DNA from: Triglochin maritima | Lineage: Eukaryota; Streptophyta; Magnoliopsida; Alismatales; Juncaginaceae | Length of the DNA stretch: 64,000 bases | Assembly: GCA_963682175.1 (NCBI GenBank) | Contig: OY821772.1 | Span: 46,646,925 to 46,710,924 of the forward strand | Reading direction: 5' to 3' | In this document: in pieces, positions 44,671-56,739 of the stretch | Layout: each line of letters opens with the position of its first letter | Numbering within the stretch: position 1 is the first letter of the stretch | The notes under the pieces: model-generated | What the model was told of the DNA's origin: nothing | Databases searched by the model: none | The model's input: the letters and a program-made list of their open reading frames with translations, nothing else | Program-made: the position numbers and the translations under genes

Positions 44671-45617
44671 CTATAACATACTTCCTTCGGGAGAGAAATA
44701 TACCTTTTTTGAGTATGCAATCTCTATCCCTAGGAAGTATTTCATAAAGCCTAAATTTTTAATGTCAAATTTATTTTTTAAGTTCTTTACTAGATCTATT
44801 TCGTGATCACTGTCTTCGGTTATTATGATGTCATCTACATAAATGAGAACAATGGTGGTGATGTTATGATTGTGTCTAGTGAACATGGATGCATCAACAT
44901 AACTTTTTTTGAAACCATACAAAAAGAGGGAGTGACTAAGTTTCATACAAGGCCCGTGGTGATTGCTTCAGTCCATATATATACTTATGAAGCTTGCATA
45001 CCTGATGGGGAGTCGTGGTGTAACATGGGTGTGGAGTCATATAGACTTCTTCTTCAAGATTTCCCTGTAAGAATGCATTTTTACGTCCATTTGAAAGAGA
45101 TTTCAACATAGGTTTACAACAATAGATAAGAGAACACGAACAATGTTTATTTTGGCTACTGGAGCAAAAGTTTCTAGGTAGTCGAGACCATAAGTTTGTG
45201 TATACCATTTAGCTACAAGACGAGTCTTATATCTTTCAATTTGGCCATTACTATGGTATTTGATTTTGTAGATCCATTTGCAACCTACGTGTTTTATGCC
45301 AGGTTGTAATTGGACCAGAGTCCATGTTTTGTTGGTTTCTAATGCTTTAAGTTCATCTTTCATGGCTTTGGCCCACTTTGGATCTTCTATTGCTTCATGA
45401 TATGAAATTGGTTCTTTATTGTTATCTAGTTGAATTAGGAAGGCTCAATGTTTATGTGAGAGTTGGTTGTAGGACAAGTGGTTCTGAATATGGTAAGTAA
45501 CTTGAGAAACAAAACATTGGTCGGTGGTGGTTCTTCTTCTTCTCCCCCTTTGTTGCCCACTGGTGGATCATCGACTTGAGGATGGATAATGGTCGGAGCA
45601 TCTGGAGCCGGGTCTAG
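44671..45617 (-). pseudogene. Copia reverse transcriptase, unit 2, broken
   Basis: Copy of the unit 1 fragment, including YVDD and the same frame changes, 4217 bp away. Confidence 0.88.
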
Positions 45618-45620
45618 AAG

Positions 45621-47007
45621 GTGTAGGATTTCGTGTCCCTATGTATGTATATATTTTAAAAAAATTAATACAACATACAAGATCGATTTCATATTTTCAT
45701 TGATTTTACGTACATGTACTTGTTTATTCTAATATCATGCATTCCTATACATATTAAAATAAACAAAGAATATATGATCATAACCAAAGGTTCTCTAAAA
45801 CCTCTCAGAAGATCTGGAGTTCCGTTGCTCGTCTAATCGCCTGCCGATTCGCCTCTCAGTGTTCACCAAACTCTAAACAAGATTAGAGAAAAAGGAGCTA
45901 GTCAATCAATCTCTAATTAGGCTTAGAATCTAGCTAATAACCCATCTTTAAGCTCCTGAGATTTCTATCTCCAAAACTTAAAACTATTAAGAGATTTTCG
46001 TTGTGATTAAGGGAGAGATTAATGAGAGAGAAAAATTGCATTGTAATAAACAAGTAGGATGATGGGTCCTTTTATAGACTCCCAAAACATCATTATCAAG
46101 AGTTATTCTTTAGTCATGATCTCTTGTTTATTCTCTCCTAAAATTAATCTTAAATTGCCACATAAGCACCCATAAAAACGTTTGATTAAATCTGGAATTA
46201 ATTTAACCCATGATCTAATTATTCTCTTAATAATTCAGACAAAAATCGCGTTGTTCGGTTAACTGAGAATTCTTCTCGTACAACCGAATCATTCAGTTTT
46301 AACACATGTTCGGTGAACTGTGAGCTAGACGGACGACCGAATATGCATGAGAAAAATTCTCTGGAAAAATTCAGACGATTCGCGTCTTGCTCCGGTCGAC
46401 CGTTGACCCACCAAAATTTCTCCTGGCGAACATCCATCGGACGACCGTGTCACCTTCGGTCTACCGAAAATATTCTTTCTCGGTTGACCGTGCACGCTCG
46501 GTTAACCGAACCCAATTGTCCAGGCACTCCAGACAATTTCGGTCAACCAATTGTGTTTACCCGTTCCCCGTTCGGTTGACCGTTTCAAAGATACCTCGGT
46601 CGACCGAACCCTAAACGGCTCACCGTGTTTGACCCTGATTTTGCCTTTGTCAAATTTTGGATTTATTTCCAACAAAATTTGATGTTTTAGGGTTTTTAGC
46701 AAATTCATATCTTATGTAATATATTATCCAATGTAATATTAAATTATTACACCCCATAATATATACACCTCGTATGAATTTATTATGATTCTAATTATGT
46801 CAATTCTCATGCCATATTGATTTTATTCATTCACCACATGTGCCCATTTTTCACATGAAACCCGATACATCACATGAATTCAAAATCAAGCTTCTTGTTT
46901 TCTATTTTTGTGGTGTAACGTATAGGAGGATCTAAGACAAATTGACAGCGATATTAAACATTTAATATCTCAAACTATAAGCGGTATCTAGCTACGTATT
47001 ATAGTTA
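45621..47007 (-). mobile_element. LTR-B piece nested in Copia unit 2
   Basis: Same piece at the same place as in unit 1, which shows that it was inserted before the array duplicated. Confidence 0.8.
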
Positions 47008-47816
47008 CCCAATTAGCATAGATGTTTTTGTTCCACTCGAACCAAAACATGATCCATTTAGTGATGTAAGTGGACCACTTGTGTCTGAATCTTTTCTTCT
47101 TGTTGTTGATGCCCTTAGCTTGGTTTCGACCGACGATGAAGGCTTAATTATCAGAGATAGTGTTGTTTGTGTTACTAGTATTGGTTTTTCTTCTTGTTTC
47201 CTCGCACTGAACGAGGTTTGTGATGGTCGCGAGACTTGGAAGCTCCGACACCATGATGATTTGAGACTGTAAATCTTCATAGTTGGGGTCCAAACCTACC
47301 CAAAATTGGTAGATATGGTTCTTCTCTTGTCTGATTTGGATGATTTCGACGTCTATGGTCAGTGGTTCGTAGGTCCACAACTCATCCCACCATTTCCTGA
47401 GGGTACCAAGGTACTTTGTGATGGACGTCGAGTTCTGGCATGTTTGGGATATTCTTGCCTGATCTTGAATATGTGGGTGAAGTACTCCGCCTTTCCATAA
47501 TGCTCCTTGACCAAGTCCCATTGTTCTTTGGTGTTTTCTTTGTAAATAAATATCTCCCCGATGTTTGGTTGCATGGAGGCAATAAGTCACGACATGACCT
47601 GATGGTACGTTGTTTGTCATTCCTCTTGCTTGTTTTCAGTTCCTGCTCCTTCAAGTTTTTGGGTTTTTTGGTGATGTGGCCTACCTTCCCCCGGCCGCTG
47701 AGGGAAAGGTTTGCTGCTCGCGCCCACGAGAGGTAGTTGGTCCCGTTAAGAGTATTCGTGACGAGACGTTGGGGTCCGTTCATCTCCGGATGACTGCCTC
47801 CAGTGTCGCCCGACAT
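47007..47816 (-). pseudogene. Copia gag, unit 2, broken
   Basis: Copy of unit 1 gag, with one amino-acid-changing base difference (ELWDLV versus EQWDLV around 47522). Confidence 0.85.
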
Positions 47817-47947
47817 GTTTTGGAGATTTTTGGGTATGTATGTTGATTTTCTCGACCTTCAACCCCCTTGGATGAGGTGAGACCGATGAGGATCCCAAAG
47901 GGGGAGTCTGAGGTCGTGTTTTTCTTCGGATCAATGTTCTGATACCA

Positions 47948-48176
47948 TGTAAAATTTGGCACAGGAGAGCATGAACAAAGTTTGTATATTGATTTGTTTT
48001 CTATATTTTTATATTACAAGGAGGGTATATATATACTCTGTTGATTACATAGTTGTTGTGTTGTTTGAATGGCGTGATTTCTTTCCTTGGATGTGGTTGA
48101 CGAGAATGAAAGTTGTCATAACCGGATATCTGATTGTGTTGTGATGGGGTTGAGCCTAACGGTCGTATTTTCAACA
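47948..48176 (-). repeat. Copia LTR 3
   Basis: 229 bp, near-identical to LTR 2. To its right, on the minus strand, lies the polypurine side (TTGAGGGGGCA) of a further internal region cut off at about 48380. Confidence 0.92.
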
Positions 48177-48405
48177 TGCCCCCTCAAGTTGGGTTCGGAA
48201 TAAGTTGATAGATCCCAACTTGTGAAGTAGATTTGAAAAATACTTATGGTTGAGGGCTTTGGTGAATATGTTGGCCAACTGCTCTCTGCTGGCAACATAT
48301 GAGACTTCAATTTGTTTGGATTGGATTTTTTTCCGAATGAAGTGACAATCAACTTCTATGTGTTTGGTTCGTTCATGGAAGAACGGTCGTATTTTCAACA
48401 TTATT

Positions 48406-49200
48406 CTCTGGCACCCCCAAATGCTTGCTCAGGGTTATTTTTCTCTGCGTGCATGTCTAATATCTATGCACAAATAACAACATGAGTAGATGTTTTAGGT
48501 CGACCATTGAATCTTTTTGACTCTCATACCTTAGGAAATGTAGATATTAAACTCTCAAAACCAATTGATACAATACCATCTAATGGGAGACTATTTCTCA
48601 TACCCTTTTGAAATGCAATTTTTTGTATATTTAAACCCTCCCTTCTCATTACTCCCACCGCAAAAAAAGTACTTACGTTTTAATAGTTAATAAGCGTGAT
48701 TAGTCCATCAAGCTTCTAAGACCTACATGCTTAGGACCTAGATCATAATTGTCTTCTAGAGGGATTCCATGATGCCCCTCCCCTAAGGATCGACCAAAAG
48801 TAACTAAAGAAGGGATCTGATGTATATTTTGATGACGTCAAACCTCGATGACCCATCTTAAAATAATTAAGTACGCGTGAGATAAGAAACGATTTCATGT
48901 TCACATTGGGAGTGGAGGATGTATAGTAGTAACTGTTAAGTTGAGTGCGGTGGCGCGGACACGACGAGAATAAAGCCGTATGTTGTGGGAGGTGACGGGT
49001 ATCAACTTGGAGGCATCAAACCCAAGAGAACATGGGCGAACCAAAGCTAAACTCGTGAATAGGATGCAAGCAAGTACAAACACAACAGTAAGGTAAAAGA
49101 TGGAACCAACGCAGAAATTAATGTAGTAGTCCAGAAGGGTTGATCGATCAATGCAAATCAACGCCCACGCAGCGAACGTTTGGAGAGAGAGAAAGAGAAA
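48406..49200. other. Spacer with one small unassigned reading frame
   Basis: The minus strand 48901-49161 has an 86-codon frame with a hydrophobic segment (IFYLTVVFVLACILFTSLAL) that could be a signal anchor. No family motif, no homologous context; I do not call it a gene. Confidence 0.35.
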
Positions 49201-49209
49201 AAGAGTTCA

Positions 49210-51430
49210 AAAGAAAGGACGCTGGATGTTCGAAATCCGAGAATATGTTCATATATGTGTTCATTTTATCCGAAAATATGGCATCCGTATAACCTTATTG
49301 TCTCCGAAACTTGATATCTGGGAACTCGTGGAGCGAATATGGATATTGATATATCCGATCCGAAGAACATCTGATCCGAAATTGAATATTCGTATTATAA
49401 GATCTGTATCCCTATTTGTATTCGTTTAATATCATACATAACATATTATATATATATATATATTAAAACTTTAGGATTTGTATGTATTTGCTAATTAATT
49501 GCAACTTAATGAGTTAATATGTTAATGTTATCAATTTATCTTTCATATGTAATATGAAAAATTATGTTTTTGTTTTACAATTTACCCAACATATAAATAG
49601 AAGTATCAACTCTTCAAAGCAAACCCTAGCCCTAACCCAAACACATATATCGCCTTTGCCTCTTCTGGTGCCGCCTCTGCCTCTCGCCTCCTCCGGTGCC
49701 TCCTCCGCCTCTCGCCTTCTCCAGTGTTGTCGAATAGTTAGTTTCTCGATCCTAACTCGTGTGTTTCGTCGTCAAGTTACGATCTTAATATGTTTTATTT
49801 GCTTGCATGCGGATTCTCCTCGCGGAAGGTATGAAACCCTAGTAAAGACTTCTTTTTTCATTGCTATTTTCGTTGTTTATGTTGGGATTGTGTTTCATGA
49901 TGTTTACTAGTGCATTTGTTGTGATTTTGGTGGATCACATCTGATCACAATTGTTGTGTTTGGTTGCTGATTTTGGTGAAAAGAATCAAGCTTTGGTAGG
50001 TATATTTCTATAAAGGGGCAAAAAGATTCAGATTTTGCTGATTTCTATTTTATACTTTTAATTTGGTATTTTAGGAACTGGATTGTTCACTTTATGGCTC
50101 ATGCTGCTATTTTCTTGATATTTTGATGGTTTTATTTGTTTCTTTTTTTATTTGCTTATTTGGCATGGGCTTCACGTTTAGAAATTATGGTTTATATAGA
50201 GAAGAGAAAGCATTTTGGTAACAATTTTGTTGCCAATCTCAATTTTTTGAGGTTTCTACTTAGGCTTATTTATCAGGGTGAATAGGTCATGCTTTCAACT
50301 TAGGCCATAACACACTTCATCCAATTTTTATGTTGATATCATCATATCAATATATTCTAAAGATCTGGAAAAAAGACATATTCTTTGGCCTCTTAGATAT
50401 TATAGTTCATTATGTTTAAGCTTAACTTATTTCGTGATAGATGTCTCAATCAACCTGTAAGCTACTCGAATTCTAATGTTTTTTCAGTGTTTGTATTTGT
50501 TGAATAATACCCAATTCTCACCTTAAACAGAATGCCATTTCGCTTATATGTTGCCAATTTTGTTTTAGATTTTAATAATTTGTCTTATGTCACTTTTTGC
50601 AGCATGGAAGAAGACTTTCCTGTTGGAAGTGCAAATGTCTTTGTTGATGACGCGGGAGCGTCTTATGCAATGCGGGGAAAAAGCTTCTGGAGTTTCGATA
50701 CATTACACAAGAGAAGTGTTGAGTGATGATTCCATCAAGGCTACTTGCAAATACTGTAAGAAGGTATTCGATGGTGCATGTTGTAGAGGTACTATCCATC
50801 TCAAAAACCATCAAAAGTGTTGCATACGTGAAAGGTAGTTTTGGAATTTGATTTTTTAGTAACCATATGTTCATATAATAAATTGTTATTTTTCTTACTT
50901 TTTCTCTCTTTACATGTAGGTATCAAATGTAAATTTGTATGCTTCCAGGATATGATGCTTCTTGTTGGAATAATCATTTTGTTAGTTTTTTGTTGTTATG
51001 TGGTTCTTATACAGTTATGTGTTATGTGATGTTGAAGTTACTTGGTTCTAATTTTTATAATTTATGTTTGTATTACTTTGTAACTTGTATCAGTGTATGT
51101 ATTGTTGATAGAGTTACCCGATTTTCAAATTATGGAATTGAATATTCAAATTTATGATTTTCATTGTTATTACCTTAAACAGAAATTCGGATCGGATTTT
51201 CAGATCCGGATGTTTTAGACGGACATTTTCGTTTGGATGTTACATTCAGATGTTACATCTGGATTTTATTGTTCGGACCCCGATAATATCCGTATTCGAT
51301 CCGGATCCGTCGAATATTGATTCGGATATAGTTAAAAAGATCCGGGTCAGATACGGATGTTAAAAAAAATCTTGGATTCGGATGCGGATGTTGGCAGATC
51401 CGATCCGTATTCGATCCGTTGACACCCCTA
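49210..51430 (+). mobile_element. hAT element relic with ATCCGA subterminal repeats
   Basis: Both ends are crowded with ATCCGA/TCGGAT motifs (49217-49400 and 51185-51420), and the right end is GTTGACACCCCTA, a usual plant hAT terminus. Inside are a TATAAATAG at 49592, a 5'-UTR-like pyrimidine-rich stretch with GCCTCTCGCCT repeats (about 49655-49720) and a BED-type zinc finger. The catalytic region is absent. Left end and target duplication not defined. Confidence 0.75.
50604..50838 (+). pseudogene. hAT transposase BED zinc-finger fragment
   Basis: Begins MEEDFPVGSANVF after an AG at 50601-50602 and, after a frame change near 50700, reads SDDSIKATCKYCKKVFDG and CCRGTIHLKNHQKCC: the C-x2-C ... 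H-x4-C pattern with GT..L..H typical of BED fingers in plant hAT transposases. Ends at a stop; nothing of the DDE or dimerisation domains follows. Confidence 0.8.
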
Positions 51431-51434
51431 ACCA

Positions 51435-52753
51435 CCGGTAAACTTGTCAGAGAGGTGTGGCCGGGCAATCACACACCAGACCACAACCGACCCGAGTAAA
51501 TTTTTCTTACACGTGTCATCAACTTACTGTGCCCGTACTTAGGGTTCCAGGCATCACTACACATCTATGCATGCCATGGTAACTTTTCTAAATATATATA
51601 AGGTGACAAGTAATATTTATATAATTTCAAATTATATATTGGACATTCTATAAGATCATGGATCATTAGATTTTGAGATGGATGTCCACATCTTAATGTG
51701 ATATAAGAGATAATAGTGACGATTGATCAAACAAATGAAGGATATGCATGCATGGATTCAAACACTTGGCGAGTATTTGATTCAGTACGTGACACATATT
51801 CCTTTTGGAAGATGTAATTGTTCTAAAAATAGAAATAAATCAAAATCATGGGGGTTATGTGGCTTTAGTTCGCATGTCGGACATAGTTTGAAGTCATACC
51901 AACAGATCCTAGAACGATCAAGCATATCAATCAATCTTTGAGTTTATCCAAATATGACCCAAAGCATACCACATACACAGGAAATGTAAAATATAATCAT
52001 ATTTGATTGATTTTAAATTTTAAATAATCATAAATTAGAAAATTGATAAACATTGTCATGACTCATGAGATATAAAATCATTAAGTATCTATACTCAATA
52101 CCATGCAATTGGTTTTATATAAAACGAAAATCCGCACTCCAATGGTTTTCAACAAACACGAGAAGGAGGTTCATATGCAAATTTATCATTTGTATCAATA
52201 TCCATGCCTATAGTCTAAATGTTCATATATATACAGTGGTTAATTAGAGAGAAGAAATACCCACAAAACCCTAGGCACCAACATCAGAAGCTTTGCCCTA
52301 ATGAGTGTGGGGTTCCTTTCGGCCTATCAGTGGTCACCCTCCATCAACTGCACCCACGTGAAGATCACGCCACGCCATTTGCTTCAAACACTGCACCCTC
52401 TTAAATTCCAATTATTATTATTATTATTATTACTACTACTACTTATTACTTATTAAAATTTTGTTTCACGAGTGATGAGTCCAAATCCCTTCTTGACGTC
52501 AATAAATACATGTACCAGCTCAGGGGATGTTTAGGCTTTGTCTAAACTCTCTCTTCTCTCTCTCTCCTCTCTGCAACATCGACCCCCTTTTCTATTTCTC
52601 ACTTACCTCCTTTACTTTGTCGAGCATCGATCTCTTACAACATTAGAGAGCAACTAGGCAAGTACTTATGAACTTCTATCTAACTATTACAATTAATTGC
52701 CATAAGCTGTACGTTCTCACTTCAATTTTTTAGCTCATATTGCGAGTACTAGT
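51435..52753 (+). promoter_or_regulatory. Upstream region of the TCP gene
   Basis: No other gene visible. Contains an (ATT)n/(ACT)n microsatellite at about 52408-52443 and a CT-rich tract (CTCTCTTCTCTCTCTCTCC) at about 52548-52575, resembling the Y-patch found near plant transcription starts. The gene's 5' UTR probably begins near here. Confidence 0.5.
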
Positions 52754-52816
52754 GTGTGTACAATAAATAAAAATATATATCTTTTATTTATGTTTGAGGG
52801 TAAGAGTCATGAGAAA

Positions 52817-53818
52817 ATGTTCTTCTATGAAGACCAACAACTCCAGAAGCAAAATCTTATGTACACCACACCAATTTCCAACATGTACCAAGTTTCTCCT
52901 CCGACATTGATCAACCACAACGGCTTCGATGACCTCCTCCTTGCTCCACACCTTCGGCTCACAACCTCCAGGACTACACCAACACCGTCGCCTCCACCAC
53001 TATCCGATGCTCCAACCAAAGAATTGGACGTTGCGGTGACGTCCACCCGTGTGGCTACCACTCGCAAAAGAGCGACTAGGAAGGACCGACACAGCAAGAT
53101 TGTGACGGCTCAGGGAATAAGGGACCGCCGGATGAGGCTTTCGGTTGATGTATCGAAAAAGTTCTTCGAACTCCAAGACATGCTTGGATTCGACAAGGGG
53201 AGCAAGACCGTGGATTGGCTTCTCACCAAGTCCTCGAAAGCCATCAAGGTGGTGTCTTTATTACATTCCACTCCCAAGCTGCGAAGGTGTTGCAGCGGAA
53301 TTGGTAAGTCCGAGTCTTCCGTTTCTGAGTGTGAGGTTAATTCAACCAATAATGCTGGGAACATATTATTTAATGACTCTACAAGCTTCGAAGAAGAAGG
53401 TAAAACACCGAAGGAGGCTCTGACAACAAACAGAAATTTGCTTATCATGAAAGATTCCAAACGAAAGGCAAGAGAAAACAGGTTCAAGGAGAAAGAGGTA
53501 TTTAGGAGATCATCAAGTACAACAAATATCGAAGATGTTGGAGACCAATCCAAGCAAATTGTGTCCTCAACCACTCCCCTAGAAACCACCTGCGAGGAGT
53601 CGGAGACGGCATACGACATGAAATCGTCCACCGCAGTCGTTGGGACGAACGAGTATGGAGTCGAGTTCGGAGCAAACAGTAGTAGTCTCAACCTACTCCA
53701 GGAGAATTGGAGCATGCAGTGCTGCTTCTTGGGTGGTGGAGGACAAGAGGTTAACTTTGGTGATTACCCTTTTTATGAAAGGTACTGGGATGAATTGAAC
53801 AGTTTGGGAATCCTTTGA
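52817..53818 (+). CDS. TCP transcription factor, CYC/TB1 class (CYCLOIDEA-like)
   Basis: Intact frame; I prefer the ATG at 52817 (MFFYEDQQL, 333 residues) over the upstream one at 52754 because CYC proteins usually begin MF. Residues about 88-145 are the TCP domain: basic region [20 protein letters not shown], helix-loop-helix [17 protein letters not shown], then [15 protein letters not shown]. Around residues 212-228 a basic helix ([14 protein letters not shown]) stands where CYC/TB1 proteins have the R domain. Such factors act in the nucleus as dimers on GGNCCC-type sites, controlling floral symmetry (CYC2) or branching (BRC1/TB1). Which subclade this is cannot be settled here. The amino-terminal part is rich in Ser, Pro and Thr. 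No intron needed; a 3' intron as in some relatives cannot be excluded. Confidence 0.93.
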   Translation: MFFYEDQQLQKQNLMYTTPISNMYQVSPPTLINHNGFDDLLLAPHLRLTTSRTTPTPSPPPLSDAPTKELDVAVTSTRVATTRKRATRKDRHSKIVTAQGIRDRRMRLSVDVSKKFFELQDMLGFDKGSKTVDWLLTKSSKAIKVVSLLHSTPKLRRCCSGIGKSESSVSECEVNSTNNAGNILFNDSTSFEEEGKTPKEALTTNRNLLIMKDSKRKARENRFKEKEVFRRSSSTTNIEDVGDQSKQIVSSTTPLETTCEESETAYDMKSSTAVVGTNEYGVEFGANSSSLNLLQENWSMQCCFLGGGGQEVNFGDYPFYERYWDELNSLGIL

Positions 53819-55028
53819 TTATTTCTGTCTGCTTCTTATGTCTTGTGTGCAGCGTGTATTGTGCTTTTGGGCAGACCTGTTCCTAATTCCATGTTAATTT
53901 GGTGTGTTATGTCCATATATGTTTTTTTTTCGTTTGTTAAGTTGCTGATGCCTAATTTTGCTTATCTGTGGTTTCAATTGTATTGCTTAACTGGTTTGAA
54001 GAGAAGCAACATGGATGCCTTCTCTTTATCGTGATTAGTTATGAAAATTAAAAATCAACATCAGTATGAGCTGCCAATGCAATGATCGATAAAAGGTTTT
54101 TGGCGAAGCATATTTTTTTGTGATTTCATTGTATGTAAACTAACCATATCAAGAGACGCAATATGATACTCTTAATATAGTTGCGATTTGGGTATACGTT
54201 TGTTGAATAAATAACTAGTAATTGGAAAGGAAATATTTACTTGTGACTAGCATCCAAATTAAGGAGGCAGCTCTACTATTATAAATAGATACGAGAGTTT
54301 TAATTTCTTAATCTTCCTTTTCTCTCTCGTTTCTTTAAAGTAGGTCAAAGTTCCTTTTACATCTGTTTTTGGTGAGACAAAACTTTTCTTCTACATTTTC
54401 CATTTCCTTCTAAAACACTATCAAATAGTTCGAAGAGGATATTTTGCCTTGTTTGGCGAATTTCCACTAAACTTGGATTTGCATGTAGTCATTCAACAAC
54501 TCCATATAGGGTAATTGATTAGATGAAGTTGTACCCCAATTGTGTGTCAAGCTTCAGTTTTATGAGGCCAAAATAGGACTTCACCCACCATCAACGATTA
54601 CGTTGATCTACAATATTATATATGTTGCAGTAAATTCAATCTAAAATCTAATTGTCAACCAATAACGCAGACTCATTTTTCTTTGTTATCGTTCTAAACT
54701 GCCACAGTGCCACCCCCAAGAAGTTCCCATCATATCTTAGATACACCTTCACTGTTGAAGAGGTTACATGTGTTTCCAACAACTCTTATTAATCTCCAAT
54801 AAGTTAATGTTTTTCATTTATTTCTTTTTTTGGTTTATAATGTAACGGGTTGTTAGTCCAACAAAAGGGAAAAGGGTTGTTCACCTAGCATGTGGGCAAT
54901 TCTTGTCTTTATTATTTTTCTTCTTCTTTTTTGAATGTTTTTATCATTTTCATTTTTCTTCACCATATATGTAGTCCATCCATGTTTTTTTAAGTTTTTT
55001 TATTTTTTTTATTTTTAAGGTGTGAATG
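53819..55028. other. 3' flank of the TCP gene, no further gene seen
   Basis: AT-rich. No repeat family or coding signal recognised up to the CACTA terminus. Confidence 0.5.
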
Positions 55029-55031
55029 TAA

Positions 55032-55110
55032 CACTACTACAAAAAGAAACTTTTCCGACCGGAAGAGACCCCATTTCCATGCCGACGGAAAATTCACGGC
55101 GCAAGTCCAT
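55032..55110 (+). mobile_element. CACTA transposon left terminus
   Basis: CACTACTACAAAAAGAAAC after TAA, followed by TTTTCCGACCGG and CCGACGGAAAA motifs, the standard terminal and subterminal pattern of plant CACTA elements. The opposite terminus (TTTTTGTAGTAGTG) was not found further right, so the element is truncated or rearranged. Confidence 0.8.
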
Positions 55111-55923
55111 TGGCAAAAGTAATTTTAAAATAAAATAAAATTCTTTTCACCTAAACGTAAAAGATTTTTGCATTTGATTGCATCAAACACTACAAATAGC
55201 ATTCAATATTCAACTTAGTATGAAATACAAACCACCGTCACAACTAAAATTTAACATTCATCTAACATACTCATATAAATATCATAATCATAAAAATTTA
55301 ACATGAACATTCTAAATAAGTACTACATCGAGCAATATCCATCACTCCCCTTCTCCTGCAGCAATAAAAGAAAGTGTGTGCCCGGGAGATTAAAAAAAAA
55401 TCCTCCTTTATACTCTCCAGTTCATATAAATAAAACGAACAACAAAGAACCAGTTATTGCCCATAATTCCAAAGAGTGGTAAGGGCAAACCAAATCAGCA
55501 GAAATAGATTGTGGATAATTATCCAACAACATACTGGATAATTATCAATAAAAATGGCAGATGCCCTAATAGCTAACAAAACTACCTAGAAGGGTAGAAC
55601 AAGCTTAAAGGTATCAACATAAAAAGACAACACAACAAAATAAGGCACTAACATCAGCTCTAGCTAGAAGGCCTAAGTGAAGGAGGATCAATTCTTTTCT
55701 GATTGATCACAACAATTTTTTTTATCATTGTCTCCACAAACTTGTAGCACACAAAAATTACACATTAGTACATCTTAGAAATGAATACTTTCTAGTGTCT
55801 AGTGGTTATGAAGTATATGCTACAATTAAAAATACCAAAGAATGCTTTAAGTAGTACAAGTTGTGGGGGAAGTAAATCGATAATTTTGTTTGAATTAAAC
55901 AGATCGAGTTTTGTGGCACTTAC

Positions 55924-56211
55924 AGAGTTCACAACTATGTCAGTGAGTTGATCGGCCAATGCTTCATACAACTGGACAAATATCACAAATAAGAAAGTTA
56001 GGTTCAAACATTCACAAGGACCAAACACAAAAGAAGACCTTATCTAGTAGAAAATGTATGAAGTAAAGATACCTTTGTCCCAAGTGTTGTTTTTGCCACC
56101 ATTTTCGAAATTTCTTTGTCTGGTGCATCACCCATCACAACAAGGGTTTTTGACTTCTCAAGTTGCTCTTTTAACAATTTCAAATCCATCTACTAACGGA
56201 TGCATCCCTTC
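55924..56211 (-). pseudogene. CCT6: CCT6 (TCP-1 zeta chaperonin) gene fragment
   Basis: Two exons on the minus strand. The upstream one (about 56211 to 56073) reads GMHP, VDGFEIVKRAT, then after a short deletion LEK, VVMGDAPDKEISKMVAKTTL and GTK, with a GT donor. The downstream one (55971-55924, 48 bp) reads LYEALADQLTDIVVNS between AG and GTAAGT. These match the apical-to-intermediate region of plant CCT6, a subunit of the cytosolic chaperonin that folds actin and tubulin. Upstream and downstream exons are absent. Splice sites of the parent gene are preserved, so the fragment was copied from genomic DNA, not from mRNA. It lies 0.9 kb inside the CACTA terminus, suggesting capture by that element. 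Confidence 0.85.
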
Positions 56212-56257
56212 AAAATATAAAAACAACAGTCGAGGTAAAACCAATATATTTACATGA

Positions 56258-56735
56258 ATTATTATCGCGTCGTGTAACATGTTACACGATAATACTTAAA
56301 TTGACATGAGTAGTACATGTATACACGATAAGTACATATGTACATGATAAGTACATGATAGACCCATATATACACGATACACGATTACACGAGTATACAC
56401 GATAACACAATAACCCGTTAGTATTTGATAACCCGATAATTTATTTATTAATGCACGGTAACTTGATAATTAATTGGATACCCGATAATTAATTATACAA
56501 GTATTAGCGTGTCTATTCGTATATACTTTTAGTTATCATGTATACATGTACTTATTGTGTATATATGTTATCGGGTTATCGTGTACGAGGTCTTATACAT
56601 GAACCCGACACGATAAGGATTCATGTAGTGTGTCGTATATGCTTATCGTGTTATCATGTACAACTTTTTGTACTCATACACAAAATTATCATGTCATGCT
56701 ATCGTGTCATGTTTGATTTTGACAGATCTAGTATT
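56258..56735. mobile_element. hAT-like element with ACACGATAA subterminal repeats
   Basis: Many copies of CACGATAA/TTATCGTG and CCCGATAA in both orientations; the right end in reverse complement starts TAGATCTGTCAAAATCAAAC, like plant hAT-type non-autonomous elements. No coding capacity. Confidence 0.6.
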
Positions 56736-56739
56736 AATT

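Larger units (their letters stand above)
39519..48400 (-). mobile_element. Copia tandem array, two full units plus remnant, one TSD
   Basis: TTATT flanks the whole 8.9-kb block (39514-39518 and 48401-48405). Minus-strand order from the right: 19-bp start of a 5' LTR (48382-48400), about 205 bp of the 3' end of an internal region, LTR (47948-48176), internal region, LTR (43731-43959), internal region, LTR (39519-39744). Period is 4217 bp, and the two full units differ at only a few positions seen by eye (for example 41886/46103, 43305/47522 and 43844/48061). Primer-binding site TGGTATCAGAAC (initiator tRNA-Met type) adjoins the LTRs at 43719-43730 and 47936-47947. Each unit has gag, a stretch of reverse transcriptase and RNase H, but protease and integrase are replaced by a nested LTR-B piece. 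Confidence 0.9.

Noticed and set aside
48901..49161. 86-codon frame with a hydrophobic segment, possible secreted peptide
   Set aside because: No CLE or other peptide signature at the end and no supporting context; kept only as a remark on the spacer.
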